From contig CM059579.1 of NCBI GenBank assembly GCA_030386875.1, forward strand, positions 93,320,383 to 93,384,382: DNA of 64,000 nt, read 5' to 3'. The stretch's first letter is position 1. Every line of letters begins with the position of its first letter. A program made the translations under genes and the position numbers. Below the pieces are notes generated by a model. It did not search any database. It was not told the origin of the DNA and worked only from the letters and a program-made list of their open reading frames with translations. Positions 46,146 through 57,414 of the stretch are shown in pieces. This DNA is from Morinoia aosen (lineage: Eukaryota; Arthropoda; Malacostraca; Amphipoda; Talitridae).

Positions 46146-46583
46146 AATCTGCATTAACATCATCGCTTTCATCCACGTAAGTTAACTTTTATTTTTTTCT
46201 CATTAAAAAACACTTCTAGGTTTTTTTTGAACGAATCTGGGTTTTTTCATGTTCAATCTAGGTTTATCTGAAAATTTAGAGTGGGAGCCCTAGGACTAAA
46301 GGCACCGCCACACCTTGCATTATGTCAATGCTACTTGTCACTGTATTGGTGTCGCAGAACAACCGCTGCGGCTTAACGAGCTTGTGGATGAGCGCGTGAC
46401 AACGCGCGGCAGTCAGTTGCATTGAAGCTTTGAGAGAAGGAGAACGTCAGACGACAATGTGCTCTGCAAAGCAGCTGCGCTCGGATTATCGCGGAACGCG
46501 CGCTAGCGAGACAACAGTGAGCGCTTGAGCGAGACAACCGTGCTCAATGCCTTCTTGGCTCGCACTGGCTCTGCTGTGCGCCG

Positions 46584-47489
46584 CAGGGCTGCCAATGAGA
46601 ATTTTACCAAAACCCCAGCATACGCTAGAAAAAACCCCAGATTGCTGCTTAAAACCCCAGATTCGCGAAAAAGTGTGTTAATGAAGTAATTTGCTTACCT
46701 TTGTACTCGTATTACTCTGAATCAGTTGCTGCCGTCAAATATATAGCGTAGCTCCGTAATTTCTCATTCTGCCTCTCCAAATATCGGTGACTTATTGCTC
46801 CGCTCTGCATTAGGCGTATTAATTCTTTTCGTGGTTGCCAAGTAGTACAATCATTGTTGATCCTTGAAATTAATTGTTTTGCCATAATTCTATCTCTTAC
46901 AGTTTCTGCTATCAGAAAACTGGTTTGTTTCGTTTTAACACAATTCATGACTGAAAAAATTCGTTCAACCGAAGCAGACGAATGTGGCAGAATAGTTAGA
47001 CTTGTCATAGAAGCAGACAAGAGGCCAAATTTTGAATTTTGAAAACCGTCCTTGATTTCTTTTAGTTTGTTCCAGTATCTGGGAGGATTTTATACAAGAA
47101 CAATTACTATGTAGGTGTTTTCAATAATTATGTGTTACATGTACCACAGTAACAGGTACTGCATAAATGGTACTTGAACATTTAAATTGTTCGATATTTT
47201 TTGCTGGCAGTTAACAGACGTCACTTAGATTTCGACAGAATGCAGATGCAACAGGAATATAATAGCAACTAATGCACCCAACTTCAACTAAACGAATTTG
47301 ATAATTTAATACCATAATTTTCATTGCATCAAGCGCCGAAAAAAAATATTATATATAAAAACCTTCAATTTGTTACCTCTGCATAGAAAACCCCAGATTT
47401 TTGCCAATTTTTTGATAAAAACCCCAAAACCTTAGGCCACAGCTAAAAACCCAAGATCTGGGGTTAAAACCCCAGCTTTGGCAGCCCTG
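46584..47489 (-). mobile_element. hAT element, internally deleted, 906 bp
   Basis: Ends CAGGGCTGCCAA and TTTGGCAGCCCTG with a perfect 8-bp target duplication GTGCGCCG (46,576-46,583; 47,490-47,497). Subterminal AAAACCCCAGA repeats occur at both ends. The 46,300-46,575 stretch before it is GC-rich without a recognisable gene. Confidence 0.95.
46712..47020 (-). pseudogene. hAT transposase C-terminal domain
   Basis: Minus strand reads MTSLTILPHSSASVERIFSV, MNCVKTKQTSFLIAETVRD, then RIMAKQLISR. It is clearly related to the end of the 44-46-kb transposase (LTVLPHSSA-VERIFSLVNHV) but diverged, so it is a relative and not a direct deletion product. Everything upstream is lost. Confidence 0.9.
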
Positions 47490-47996
47490 GTGCGCCGTCG
47501 TCCTGCTACATGAATCAAGCTGCCTCGACTTTTGCTCCTGATGCAGCCGAGCAGCTGAGAGAGCTCTGGGCAACTCGTCGGTGCGGCATGGAGCACTCGA
47601 AGTTGCAAGGTGTGGCACGGGCTTAAGTCCGCCGGGGCGTTGAAGGGCTAACAAACACGGCAATTCTCATTCAAAACAAAAACCCGATTATCAATAACCG
47701 AAATACTGGAAATGTGCGCACCCTAAAAACTCCACACATAGTTTTGACCACAACTGTACGCCCCGATTTCACCAACCTTCCTTCAACCGCCTCACCATTT
47801 GCCAAGATTTACTACAATGACTGTACAGCAGCCTTTCCCGTTAGAACCGAAGCTTAACTGGTCACTGCGTTACAAGCAGTCACTGCACGCGCATTCGATC
47901 CATGTAGCTACGAACCCACCCTATAAATATCTAGCTAAGCCTGACGATGTCCGCACAGACGAAACGCGTTGCGCAGTTATAATGCCCTTTCTCAAG

Positions 47997-49141
47997 CAGG
48001 GTTGGCAGATGGCTACATGAATTTTAGGCCTAATTTTCCCAAGAAAAAGGCCAAATTTATTTATAGGTATACTAATATAGCAGGTAGATGCCCATAGGAG
48101 CAGGGGTCTCCAAACTTGCAAGACGTAGGGCCATATTGATTGCTTCAGGAAGTTCCAAGGGCCAAAAAAGTTTTGATTTTTCTGCCATTAGCTATAATTT
48201 CTAGAGAACGCGGTCGCCTTAAGTGTCGCGGGCCTGATTTGGCCTCGGGCCGTAGTTTGGATACCCGTGCTTCAAGGTATCATAATTCTACTAGCCATTA
48301 AGAATTAATTATTAATGGCTAGTAGAATAGTGAAGTTAGGTCTATTTTTCCTGTGTATTTAGATTTAAATCTAAATACAAAGGAAAATTAGATCTAACTT
48401 GCACTATTCTTCAAGGAATAACATAAATTACTTTGACTTTTCATCCTCAGCAGAAGTTTGAGAGGTAGAAGCAGCTAGAGAGCTAGTTTCTTGATTTCCA
48501 TTTGATAAAAGATGCTTGATTTGAAATTAGGTTGCATTCTTGAGGCCACTTTGAAGACCTTACAGCATAAGAAATATTGTTGAGATGTGCTCGGATTTGC
48601 ACTTTCTCATCTAGCTTTCAAGTTCGCAATCTATAATGTTGGGCTTTGTTTTGACTGCTATCACCATAGGAAACATTCTTCCAACAATAGCATTGCTAGC
48701 GGGAGTCACCAGGCAATGAGCGCATAACCTGAGAGTTCTTTAACCAAGTCAAAACTGCATGGTGTCTTTAGGAATCTCAACACCGTCAAATGCCCTCCTG
48801 CTTCCAGTCTATGATACTAATGTTTCGGTACTGCGGCTCACTAATGTTGATACAATCCTGAGCTAAATACAGCCTGTGCAAATCTGCAAATTCTCCTTTG
48901 ATTACTTGATTTGATATTCGCAAAGGATTTTATAGTATTCAGCAATATCTAGCTGATCTGCGTTCAACTGTCAAGTTTCAGTTTTACGCCTTGTACGGCA
49001 CAAATACAGGAAAATGACTAAAAACGCCAGAATAAAGCCAAATTTTAGAAAAAGGCCAAACTTATAATCACGGAGCCAAACGCTTGCAAAAAAGCCAGAT
49101 TTGTGATATTTGGCCTTGAAAAGGCCAATATGGCAACCCTG
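47997..49141. mobile_element. hAT-like element with GGCCAAA subterminal motifs
   Basis: Starts CAGGGTTGGCAGATGGC, ends AGGCCAATATGGCAACCCTG, perfect 8-bp target duplication TTCTCAAG (47,989-47,996; 49,142-49,149). AAAAAGGCCAAA motifs occur near both ends. No readable transposase. The same family begins again at 63,858 in opposite orientation. Confidence 0.92.
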
Positions 49142-49380
49142 TTCTCAAGGAGGAATCTGTGAATTGAATTTACTATTCACGAATGGTGAAAAAATCAGGA
49201 TATGGAAAGAGTCTAATATAACTACGAGAAACTGAGAACAAATTTAAGCCAATTATAAATTCGTAGAATTTTAGGTCTGCTTGTAGGACTTCAGATGTCC
49301 TCAACGAAAGGATTTGCAAAGGGATATCCCAGGGAAGGATAAAGGAATTTCAAGTCTAAAATCTGCTTTGATTCCCATTC

Positions 49381-49538
49381 TGAGTGTGTACAGGCTATAG
49401 GCAAACCTCCGAGCGTTCATAGTTACGAATGCTTCCAACGGGTTGATCGTAACCATAAAACAAAATTATGAAATCCCTCTCCAGGTGTGGTTGCAGGAAG
49501 CGCAGTAACAACGAGCCCAGGAACGGCACGTGATTATG
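49381..49538 (-). pseudogene. Kinesin-14 copy B, last exon relic
   Basis: After TTGCAG the minus strand reads HNHVPFLGSLL and a decayed L.R..QPHLER...; it corresponds to the intact last exon of copy C (61,923) and to the NHVPYRNSKLT...SLGGN end of the kinesin-14 motor. Indels break the frame. Confidence 0.7.
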
Positions 49539-49825
49539 CTGCAATAACGAGTGTCGCGAAGAAATCTACTAGATCCATGCAGCATAAAATAAAACGATCA
49601 ACATTGCATTTTTCTCACGAGTAACATATTATTGAGTGTGCAAAGTTCTTGCTTTCAAGGGTTGAAGAGTCCCGAGTTTGGTTTCGAAGTCGCCACGCCA
49701 GAGTCCAGTGTTTTAGTAGGAAGAAGAGATAGAAACCAAAATAGGAAGAACAGATGAAAAATAAGACTAGAGTACTAAATCAGCAAGGGGATAGTAACAT
49801 ACAGCAGCCCTTGTGACCACCCCAC

Positions 49826-49900
49826 CGTGACCTTCTGGCCGAGCGCCATGATGATGATGCCGAGGTTGCTGAGGCTTTGGTTGATGTTTTGCGTTACAAC
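49826..49900 (-). pseudogene. Kinesin-14 copy B, switch II/helix exon fragment
   Basis: Minus strand TQNINQSLSNLGIIIMALGQ, then KVT and donor GTGGGG. This is the helix following DLAGSE in kinesin motors (ET..IN.SLS.LG.VI.AL). The upstream half with DLAGSE is missing. It lies downstream of copy A's last exon, so it belongs to a separate copy. Confidence 0.8.
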
Positions 49901-50073
49901 TCCAAATGGGTATACTAACAGTACCACCTCGGAAATGTGTGGGTGGGCTGGAATACTTACCGAGTGCTAGTAATCCTTATCATATCCGTGTCTATTGACT
50001 CTTTCCTCCACGATACGCAGATGATAATGACAGTCCGGCAGCATTAATATTGGCTTTCTTTAGAATCTTGGCT

Positions 50074-50272
50074 TTATTTCCTGATTTTCCTGGCGGTGCC
50101 GACATGGCAGGCGTTGACCATCGGGGTGAAGCGCAGGGAGTTGAAGGTCTCATTTATGCAGGCGTCGAGGGGACATACGTTAAGTTAACCAGCATCAGGG
50201 TCTCCGAGTTGCCTCCCAGTGACTGTTGAAGCACGTGCGTCAACTACGAGTTGCGGTAAGGCACGTGATTTG
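50074..50272 (-). pseudogene. Kinesin-14 copy A, last exon with stop and indels
   Basis: Reads (CA)NHVPYRNS, TAG at 50,246-50,244 in place of Lys, then LTHVLQQSLGGNSETLMLVN, a short indel, and LDACINETFNSLRF, VNACHVGTARKIRK, TAA. This is the C-terminal end of a minus-end kinesin-14 (RNSKLT..LQ.SLGGN.KTLM..N.SPL...NETLNSLRFA..VN.C.IGTA). One base is missing at the exon start relative to copies B and C. AATAAA overlaps the stop codon. 50,290-50,690 upstream shows no gene. Confidence 0.85.
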
Positions 50273-50927
50273 CTGCAATGCGATGAGTGCGTCCCCAAAA
50301 CGAATCAATTGACACAGCCTCAAATGAAATATTTCACATTGAATTCTTCATGCGGCACCAAAACATCTCCAACAAATAAACAGCCTCAAGTGAAAAATTT
50401 TGATTAATATTGAATATTTCCCATTTGAGAACGATGAAAATGTTGAGCGCGCAAACTGTATGCTTTCTGTAGAAGAGAAAAATAAAGTACACGCGGGTCG
50501 CGTTCCTTTGTCGAAAGGTATAATTTCTCTGCCATTTAGACCGTCATTACAAACTCAGTCTCGGTGCATGACGAGGAGCGAAAAATATCCCACGGTAACA
50601 CGACCCGTAATGGGAACGGGAAGCATAAATGGGTCAAATGCACATGGGAGGCTATATGGACATGTAGAAACATAAATGAGGAAAAGAGATAAAATTAAAA
50701 TAGGAAAAAAAGATAGAAACCTGGATAGGAAGAAAAGATAGAAACAAAAGTAGGAAGAAGAGATAGGGACATAAATAGGAAGATGAGGTAGAAACGAAGA
50801 GTGGAAGAAGAGATTGAAATTAACATAGGGAGAAAAGAAATATTCCTAAATTGGAAGGAGATAAAAATAAGGAGTACAAATTCAGCAAAGGCATTGTAAC
50901 ATACAGCAGCCGTAGAGACCACCCCAC

Positions 50928-51066
50928 CTTCTGGCCGAGGGCCATGATGACGATGCCGAGGTTGCTAAGGCTTTGTTTGTATTTCGAGTCTCCGTAAGAC
51001 GCGCATTCGGCAACCCGGACTCCTTCAGGCGCTCCGACCCAGCTAGGTCAACCAGGTTGAGGCTCC
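50928..51066 (-). pseudogene. Kinesin-14 copy A, switch II exon
   Basis: The acceptor ATTCGCAG leads into GSLNLVDLAGSERLKESG, LPNARLTETRNTNK, the kinesin switch II motif (D-L-A-G-S-E). A missing A in AAACAAAGCC then shifts the frame; the expected SLSNLGIVIMALGQK is readable one base over, followed by donor GTGGGG. Homopolymer context makes a consensus error plausible. Confidence 0.88.
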
Positions 51067-52127
51067 CTGCGAATACGCAGGAACTACTAAGCAAAACGGG
51101 AATATTACAAAAGGTTCAAACTCCCTGTAAATCCATAATTACAATGACTAATAAGCAAAGTAGGACGGTTACTCACTGCAATCTAATGGCTAAGAGTGCT
51201 CGTCTTCTTGTGCAGAAAGTCGTCGGTTCAAAATACTCGCATTACAGACATGATGTGTTTTCCCATTGGGTAAAGGAAGAGAGTTAGCCCCCCCCCCCCC
51301 ATGAATATGAAGTGGACATCTCCGAGAATAACCGTCACTGTGTCGTGATATTTATTACATGGCTATAATTAAGAAGAAAACCCTATTATGATTTTACGAA
51401 CTTCATTAGTTTAAAATACCTTTAAAAAAAGTCCCTTTGGATTCTAGCATAACCTGAAGAAATATTAGCACTTAAAGCCCGCTTACATTTGAGTTCTGGT
51501 CTGCGATAGTGTTTATTAAATAGCCCTTACTCACAGCACATTAACAGCACCACACTACCATTAGCAACGCAAAGTAATGCGTTACATTACCTCGCACCTT
51601 CCATGGGTATTTTACAACTAATTCAACACCGGATGTAGGTAGCAAACAAGAAGTTACACTATGACGCCAACCACAAAAAGTGTTAACTTCACCCAAAAAT
51701 GTGGGGAACGCAAGAGTAATTGAGATTTTTAACACTCTGTTGGTGCATTTTTCTCAGCAGCGGTGTCACAAAAAAATATTTTCCTCATCATGGTGATCAC
51801 AAACTTCAATCCATTTGAATATGGTGAAAAACACCCACCGACGCTATCACTGGAAGCAAAAATAGAAATGGTAACTAGCAAGTTCTAAAATTGAATATCG
51901 GCCATCAGAATGTCCTACAGCTACCTGCAGTGAACACTAGAAAATTGTAAAATTGAGCTAAATCAACCATGTAAATTCCCTAGAACCGTCCTGGACTGGA
52001 CAGAAGCCGGAGTCACCCATCACACAGAACAAAGTGTCAAGGTTTCGAGAACCGACTCGGTGCTACATTTGCCTCAGAGCAGGATAACCTCCCGGTTTTG
52101 ACGGAGACACACACACGCCACACCCAC

Positions 52128-52293
52128 CCTGCGTGAGGGTGCCCGTGTTGGCATGGGAGCCAGAGAGCACCATCCTGAAGATTGAATGCGACCTGGAACT
52201 TGCTTCGTTCCTGCTGGTGGCCGCCACTGCCCGGTGCTGCTGGGCTGTGCGCAGCAGCGCGTATATCTCGTTGCGCTCCCTCACGCCCACAAC
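52128..52293 (-). CDS. KIFC1-like: Kinesin-14 (KIFC1/Ncd-like) copy A, switch I exon
   Basis: Minus strand VVGVRERNEIYALLRTAQQ, HRAVAATSRNEASSRSHSIF, then RMVLSGSHANTGTLTQ. R.VA.T..N..SSRSHS.F is the switch I region that senses the nucleotide in all kinesins. The donor G|GTGGGT joins in phase to GSLNLVDLAG of the next exon. There is no lesion in this exon. Confidence 0.88.
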
Positions 52294-53036
52294 CTCAATG
52301 GATAAATCACATTAGTTAGATTCAAAATCCCTAACCACAACAAAGGTGTTACAAAGAAAGGAAGGATGAAGGCACCATTTTGTTCGGAGATAAAGGGACG
52401 CAGAATCTATGAGTGACTCGTATTGCCATGTATAATTTCCAGGGCATAGAAACCTCGAGTCTAGATAGTTCCAAGACCAAAATATTTTAATAAATTAATA
52501 CTATTTTAAGTTCTCTCTAACTATAACTTAGACAAACGGCCCATCATCTAGAACAGATGATGAAAACAGTAAGACGAAACATTGTCGTGAATTACGAATT
52601 TAAAAAAGAAAAATTACCGCTTTTGCCACTCGTAACTCGGAAAAAATTTTTGAAATCATTCAAAAGATGACATCAAAATATTAAATTAATAGCAATATTC
52701 CGTGAAGTTTCAGATCAAGTTTTGAAGAAACAACCCTGTTCTTGAAGAAGCAACCAAGGAAGAGGCTCACCTTAAGTCTGTCAAAACTGTTCAATAGAGG
52801 ACATCAAAACCTGAAATTGAAAAGGTTTTCGTAGGATTTTAACATTAAGTATAGAAGAAGCAAGCAAGAACAAATTTGTGGAATCGTTCAGAAAGAAGAC
52901 ATTTAACCATGAAGTTGCAGCCACATTCCGTGGCTTATTATCATTTCCTTCAATATATATATATATCTATCTAGATAAAGTAATGTAGAACAACGCAAGC
53001 AAGCGAGTGAGGGAGAAAGAAAAAGAGGCAGCTCAC

Positions 53037-53189
53037 CTTGAGGTTAGTGACGTAAGTGTGCGGAGATTTGGGGTCAGTGAACTTGATTTCGTACGTCAGG
53101 TTCATGGCCTTCTCGGGTGCCGCTAGCAGGTCTCCGATTGATTCATTGTAAATCTCCAGGAAGCTCGCTTCCATCTTGAACTCCCAGCC
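53037..53189 (-). CDS. KIFC1-like: Kinesin-14 (KIFC1/Ncd-like) copy A, FLEIYNE exon
   Basis: Minus strand GWEFKMEASFLEIYNESIGD, LLAAPEKAMNLTYEIKFTD, SPHTYVTNLK, donor GTGAGC. (S)(F/Y)xEIYNE..(R/G)DLL is a conserved kinesin motor strand-helix, and the GW.F...ASF.EIYNE form is typical of kinesin-14. It is open and in phase. The P-loop exon and N-terminus should lie above 53.2 kb but are not recognisable, so copy A may be 5'-incomplete. Confidence 0.88.
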
Positions 53190-53443
53190 CTGATCGCACG
53201 ACATGCCTAGTGAATTGTCCCCTGCATGCTCGCACGACATGCATAGTGAAAAGCTTCTCAAATTTTCCTTCACACATTCTTATTCCTTATATTTTTTCTG
53301 CTACAATTTAATACATGTAATACATGGTGACGCCTATCTTTCTTCTGACGTTCAGCAATATCCAGCTAAGCTATCTTTTGCAGTGCAACTTTAAAACCTT
53401 CTTAATGAGCTACATCTTAATCGAGATTTAAGGCGAAATTTGC

Positions 53444-53629
53444 TTGACAGTGACTATTGGCAGAACTAGGTTCCCGATGCATAGGTATTTGGTGATGACT
53501 AAGCCGGAACAGCCGTTCACTTCTGTGTTGGGCTTAGATTTTCTTGATAGCTTCAAACTAACGTTGAATGCATCAAATAGGACTTTGAAGAAAGGAAGTA
53601 TCAAAGATCGTACAAGAATTTACGGTTAG
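53444..53629 (+). pseudogene. Possible retrotransposon protease fragment
   Basis: MTVTIGRTRFPMHRYLVMTK, then TSVLGLDFLDSFKLTLNASN. The 'xxLGLDFL......L......TL' pattern resembles the C-terminal part of a retropepsin of an LTR retrotransposon. The active-site D-T/S-G is not present in frame. Low certainty; nothing else of such an element is clear nearby. Confidence 0.35.
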
Positions 53630-54011
53630 CTGTATTTTGAAAGGAAATACTGCAAATTTAATTGCCCTACATCGCTTTATTTGCCCTACTTCACAAGCTG
53701 TTTTCATCAGGACTGTACTTGAGACCACTTCAGCACCGTTGGTACGCAATGTTAGCGAACAAATTTTCCCCACGTTGCCCATTAGGATGAAAACAAGATA
53801 CAAAATATACGAAAATAATTACAGCTTCAATTCTCAAGCAATCTTTGTCTTTTCGTCCATTGTGCGTCCAGCTGTTGCTCACTGCTGAATCTTCAACGTA
53901 CATTACAGTAGAATGAACTGAGAGTAAACCACAATCTTCGGCCAATCTATCCCTTATAATACTTTGAAATGAGCAAGCACCACCAGTGTGCATTTTATTG
54001 AGCATTCACCA

Positions 54012-54643
54012 CACCGGCGCGCCATTTTAGAGAACCCATCTAAGATCCTTCCCGAGTTTTCTCTATAAGCCTCATTTTGTGTGAGTCATAATTTCTAAAA
54101 TATTGCACCTAATAATTTGAAAGTAGTCTCATTATAAAGATCGATTTATTCTCCAAATGTGAGTGTATAATAAAAATCTCATACGCCCCTCGGTGGGGGA
54201 CCGGCGCGCCATTTTAGAGAACCCATCTAAGATCCTTCCCGAGTTTTCTCTATAAGCCTCATTTTGTGTGAGTCATAATTTCTAAAGTATTGCACCTAAA
54301 AATTTGAAATTAGTCTCATTTTAAGCGTCAATTCATTCTCCAAATGTGAGTGTATAATAAAAATCTCATACGCCCCTCGGTGGGGGACCGGCGCGCCATT
54401 TTAGAGAACTTATCTAAGATCCTTCCCGAGTTTTCTCTATAAGCCTCATTTTGTGTGAGTCATAATTTCTAAAGTATTGCACCTAAAAATTTGAAATTAG
54501 TCTCATTTTAAGCGTCAATTCATTCTCCAAATGTGAGTGTATAATAAAAATCTCATACGCCCCTTGGGGGATGAAAATTACCCTTTTTGTTAGGGTAACT
54601 CGGGAAGGATCTTAGATGGGTTCTCTAAAATGGCGCGCCGGTG
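54012..54643. mobile_element. MITE with 45-bp inverted ends and three 187-bp tandem units
   Basis: CACCGGCGCGCCATTTTAGA GAACCCATCTAAGATCC ends match in inverted orientation at 54,598-54,643. The unit starting CCGGCGCGCC recurs at 54,014, 54,201 and 54,388 (period 187), so the terminal repeat itself is part of the tandem unit. No clear target duplication. 54,650-55,200 beyond shows no gene. Confidence 0.85.
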
Positions 54644-55204
54644 TTTGGAATGGGTCTTGCTCTCTCCAAAATTTGAAAACAGTTTCTCGTGTCACAATGA
54701 GGAAAAAATGTAAGACGAATGCCCCGTAAGTTTTTAAACGATTTTTTATTGACGTTATGTAGACGATGCCTTTTTACTTTTTCATGACAAGTCTCATGCT
54801 CTGCTTTTCTTTAATTACTTGAATGAACGCCGTAGAAACATCAGGTTCACAATGGAGGGTGAAGAGGCACTTTCCTTCTTAGATAATGTGGTTTACCGGT
54901 CTGGGAACGGGTTCGGGTGTTCTGTGTATAGGGAAAAGTGTTTTACAGGCTTAGGATCCAATTCGCATAGTTGTTTGCCAACTATTTTGATAGTGAAGAT
55001 TATCAGGACATTAATCTTTAGAGCATTCGATGTTTGAAGTACTTATAAATTTTTACGCTATGAGTTCATTTGTTTTAAAGAATTAAAAAGAATTTCACCG
55101 CCAAAAAAGCGGGAGTGTTCTAACAATGCGGCGATTACGCCACCGACTATATAATGTTGTTCTACCTGAACGTAATTAATGTAATATCTCGAAAATTACG
55201 CTTT

Positions 55205-55275
55205 AGCGAGCAGAATGTCATTCATGTAAAATGTGTTAAATGTGTACCTTCAGTGATTCTTTAGAACAATTGCAC
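55205..55275. repeat. Fragment of the fold-back element arm
   Basis: GCGAGCAGAATGTCATTCAT GTAAAA and CTTCAGTGATTC match the arms of the fold-back family, without the rest of the element. Confidence 0.6.
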
Positions 55276-55384
55276 CATGACCGTATTTTGGTATGGTAGT
55301 AATTTTTGATTGACTGGGGGTCCTCAGATGGGACTTGAATATCTAGGCGGTCCTTGGCATTGTTAAGTGTGGAAACCTCTGCTC

Positions 55385-55700
55385 TAGATCATGCCCCATT
55401 CAACTCCCAGGGGGAAAGATGTGAGGTCCCGAACTGAGAGTTAGGTAGGTCTTTTTTATGTTGAAATTGGATGGGTTTTTGTGTTGTTACGGACCTTCTT
55501 TTTCCGGCTTTCTGCTTCTGTTTTTCAGCACCTACTACTTTCTTCTTTAACTAATTTCTTGTTTCACGAGTTTCTTCCTTGGCTTACTATTTCGGTGGAC
55601 CATATGTGCATAGAATCCGCGTTCCCGTAACTCCATTCTAAATGGTGCCTTCCTCCTTCCTCTCTTTGAACATCTTTGTCGTGGTAAAGGGAGGCTAACA
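55385..55700 (+). repeat. Dispersed repeat family, copy at 55.4 kb
   Basis: GATGTGAGGTCCCGA, GAGAGTTAGGTAGG, CTTTTTCCGGCTTTCTGCTT, CAGCACCTACTACTTTCTTC, ATTCTAAATGGTGCCTTCC and GGTAAAGGGAGGCTAA, in the same order as the other copies. Confidence 0.75.
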
Positions 55701-55911
55701 CTTTCTTATAATCAATCATTCAACATGCCCCATTCATGTTTTCATTAACCAAAATATAGTGAAAGCACGTCCTGTTTATTTTGAGAATTGCTTTGTATGA
55801 TTGACTTTTAATTTGAGTTGGGTTCATCGCATCGTAGTTTGTGTTTACGGATACGTATTAGTTTTTCATTTTCTGTATTCCACAACAATTTATTTTGTTT
55901 GTTCAGGTTAA

Positions 55912-57341
55912 CACTTTGACTGCGACGTGCGCCACCGGTGGTACACGGAGGTAATTTTCTGAATGCTGCTGACTGAGCAGTAGTCGCAAACTCAAAGCTG
56001 AATGAAAGCACGATCCAGTTCATGCTTGGTATTTTCCAAAAAATATACGACAATTGACTTTAAATTTTATTTTGGTGCTGAACTTAATATTTAGTTGCTG
56101 CAGCGAAAGAGTCAAGAAAAGGTTTGGTTAATTTACGGTTAACATTGAATTTAGCGCGGCAACGAATGTGAGAAATTTTTTGTTTTTATGTAGGTAATTG
56201 GAGACATTTTAAGGTCAATGTGAAGTTTAATGCAATCACGGAAATGAATAATTATATTCCAAACAATCACTAAAGGAACCCATTTAAGAACGTTTTACAT
56301 GAACGACATTCTGCTCGCTGATGCTTTATTTTCGAAGTAGTGAACTTCGAAGTTGGCCTTCCCGCGCCAAAGGAAGCGAGCGTAATTTAACTAAAAACGG
56401 AAGCTAACCCCCTATTACAAACGTAAAAATGTTGGGTCGTGAGGGGGAGGCACAGTTCTTCTAGCGAAAATTATAAATAAAGCTTCTAACCCACCCATTA
56501 ACGTGACGACCGCAATCTTGTTTACATCGGCTCTAAGCTGGCGACCACGGTGGGCGCCGCCATCTTAGAGCCGATGTCAACAAGATTGCGGTCGTCACCC
56601 TAATGGGTGGGTTAGAAGCTTTATTTATAATTTTCACTAGAAGAACTGTGCCTCCCCCTCACGACCCAACCTCTTTACGTTTGTAATAGCTTCCGTTATT
56701 AATTAAATTCCGTTTCACGCCCTCGCTTCCTTTGGCGCAAAGGCCAACTTCAAAGTAAAATTATTCGAAAATAACGCATCAGCGAGCAGAATGTCATTCA
56801 TGTAAAACGTTCTTAGATGGGTTCCTTTAGTGATTCCTGGGATCGCAATTATTTTCTGTGATTGCATTAAACTTCACATTGACCCATTTTAAGACGGTTC
56901 ACATGAATGATATTGTGCTCGCAAATGACTCGTTTTCGAGATACAGCATTCATAACTTTCAGATATGAATAGCATCTACGGCATTTTCGATAAGGCTCTT
57001 GGCGTGGTTGGTTCATTGTTGGAACACCCACAGTTTATTAGGCGCGAATGTGTCTGCCTCGGTACGGCTAAGTTATATTATTTTAGGTTTCCTTCGGCTA
57101 GTTTGGATAATTTTATTTGACACTTCGACTGCGACTACTAAATAATAAGTTCGATGCCAAACTCAAATTTAAAGTCAATTGAAGTAAAATATGTGGAAAA
57201 TACCTAACATGACCTGGTTCATGCCTTCATTTAGCACTAATTAGGTATTTATAAAAATTGAATTTTCAACTACTGGTCGGTCAGCAGCATTATGAAAATT
57301 GCCTCCGTGTACCACCGGTGGTGTACGTCGCAGTCAAAGTT
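55912..57341. mobile_element. piggyBac-like MITE interrupted by fold-back copy 3
   Basis: CACTTTGACTGCGACGTGCG and its near complement ACGTCGCAGTCAAAGT bound the element; TTAA precedes the left end and TTGA follows the right. Inner ends share CCACCGGTGGTACACGGAGG. TTAA plus CACTTTG-type ends fit piggyBac-like elements, with the right flank altered. No transposase. The fold-back element at 56,213-56,884 is a later insertion. Confidence 0.65.
56213..56884. mobile_element. Fold-back element, copy 3
   Basis: GGTCAATGTGAAGTTTAATG ends with a perfect 8-bp target duplication CATTTTAA (56,205-56,212; 56,885-56,892). Arms and loop match copies 1 and 2 with more divergence (GGTCAATG for GGTCGATG). Confidence 0.93.
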
Positions 57342-57414
57342 TTGAGTAACCTAACCTCGCCTATCGTAATGTCTGTATTCGTTACTCTGTATATTGCCTA
57401 TTAGGTCCCTTGGG

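Larger units (their letters stand above)
43404..46292 (+). mobile_element. hAT transposon, nearly complete
   Basis: Ends CAGGGCTCCCACTC and GAGTGGGAGCCCTA. Target duplication GGACTAAG (43,396-43,403) and GGACTAAA (46,293-46,300), 7/8. Subterminal TCTGGGTTTTTT motifs occur at both ends (43,495; 46,228). It carries a transposase with two lesions and a nested MITE at 43,808-43,991. Confidence 0.93.
47640..49750 (-). repeat. Duplicated segment holding kinesin copy B
   Basis: 47,640-47,990 and 49,150-49,750 match, in inverted orientation, 63,620-63,857, 62,270-62,440 and 61,780-62,270 (for example GGCAATTCTCATTCAAAACA; GTCCGCACAGACGAAACGCG; AAGGATTTGCAAAG). The segment was interrupted here by a hAT element, and at 62.4 kb by a different MITE. 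Confidence 0.85.

Noticed and set aside
53730..54005. Minus-strand 91-residue frame
   Set aside because: No recognisable motif, overlaps an oppositely oriented open frame and runs into the MITE boundary; most likely chance.
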